A DNA stretch of 32,736 nucleotides from Aquificales bacterium (GTDB taxonomy: Bacteria > Aquificota > Aquificia > Aquificales > QOAS01). Each line of letters begins with the position of its first letter. Position 1 is the stretch's first letter. The notes under the pieces are model-generated. The model had not been told where the DNA came from and did no database searches. It was given only the letters and a program-made list of their open reading frames with translations. The translations under genes and the position numbers were made by a program. Shown piece by piece: positions 32,604 to 32,736 of the stretch. Location of the stretch: contig DTXZ01000015.1 in NCBI GenBank assembly GCA_012962155.1, positions 1 to 32,736 on the forward strand, in the 5' to 3' direction.

Positions 32604-32736
32604 GTGGGCCTTCATCCAGTGGATCGCCGCACCGTTGAGATACCTGCACTCCCTCGAGTTTTGTCGATCTTTGCGCCAAGTGTCAGGTGGCGGGTATCAA
32701 ATGTCACGGCTTAAGGCTCACTACAAGATTGTCAAG
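32604..32736. other. Right-edge segment of different character from the rest of the window; possible insertion-element end or assembly junction
   Basis: Prx homology stops at about 32600. The following ~130 bp lacks the G-run/A-run codon texture of the window and encodes no recognisable Prx N-terminus in any frame I checked. A plus-strand ATG at 32701 reads MSRLKAHYKIVK off the edge. Confidence 0.4.

Overview
This 32.7 kb window looks like a compact bacterial chromosome segment. Protein character and gene dispersal suggest a thermophilic, Aquificota-like lineage; this is an inference, with no taxonomic search run. It is mostly housekeeping genes: RNR large subunit (partial), HldD-like epimerase, PilT/PilC, family 5 solute-binding protein, ThiC, GlyS, PpsA, LigA, YicC, Hfq, LysM membrane protein, Lgt, TrpA, CPA2-type antiporter plus RCK/USP protein, WaaF-like heptosyltransferase, PdxA, MnmG, CrcB/FluC, protoporphyrinogen-oxidase-like protein, DedA/VTT protein, Mut7-C-like protein, TrpB, RNase HII, GatB, CaCA exchanger, and an N-terminally truncated Prx6-type peroxiredoxin. 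I found no CRISPR array, rRNA, tRNA or complete mobile element. I do not see a clear, undescribed multi-gene system. The best leads are: (i) a membrane antiporter paired with a cytoplasmic RCK + USP-like protein; (ii) a Mut7-C-like protein that appears to have lost its PIN-type acidic residues, head-to-head with trpB at 1 bp spacing; (iii) a LysM protein whose last ~70 residues are antisense to lgt; (iv) a peroxiredoxin cut off upstream of its catalytic Cys next to foreign-looking DNA at the right edge; (v) several tight divergent gene pairs with no Shine-Dalgarno, suggesting leaderless expression.
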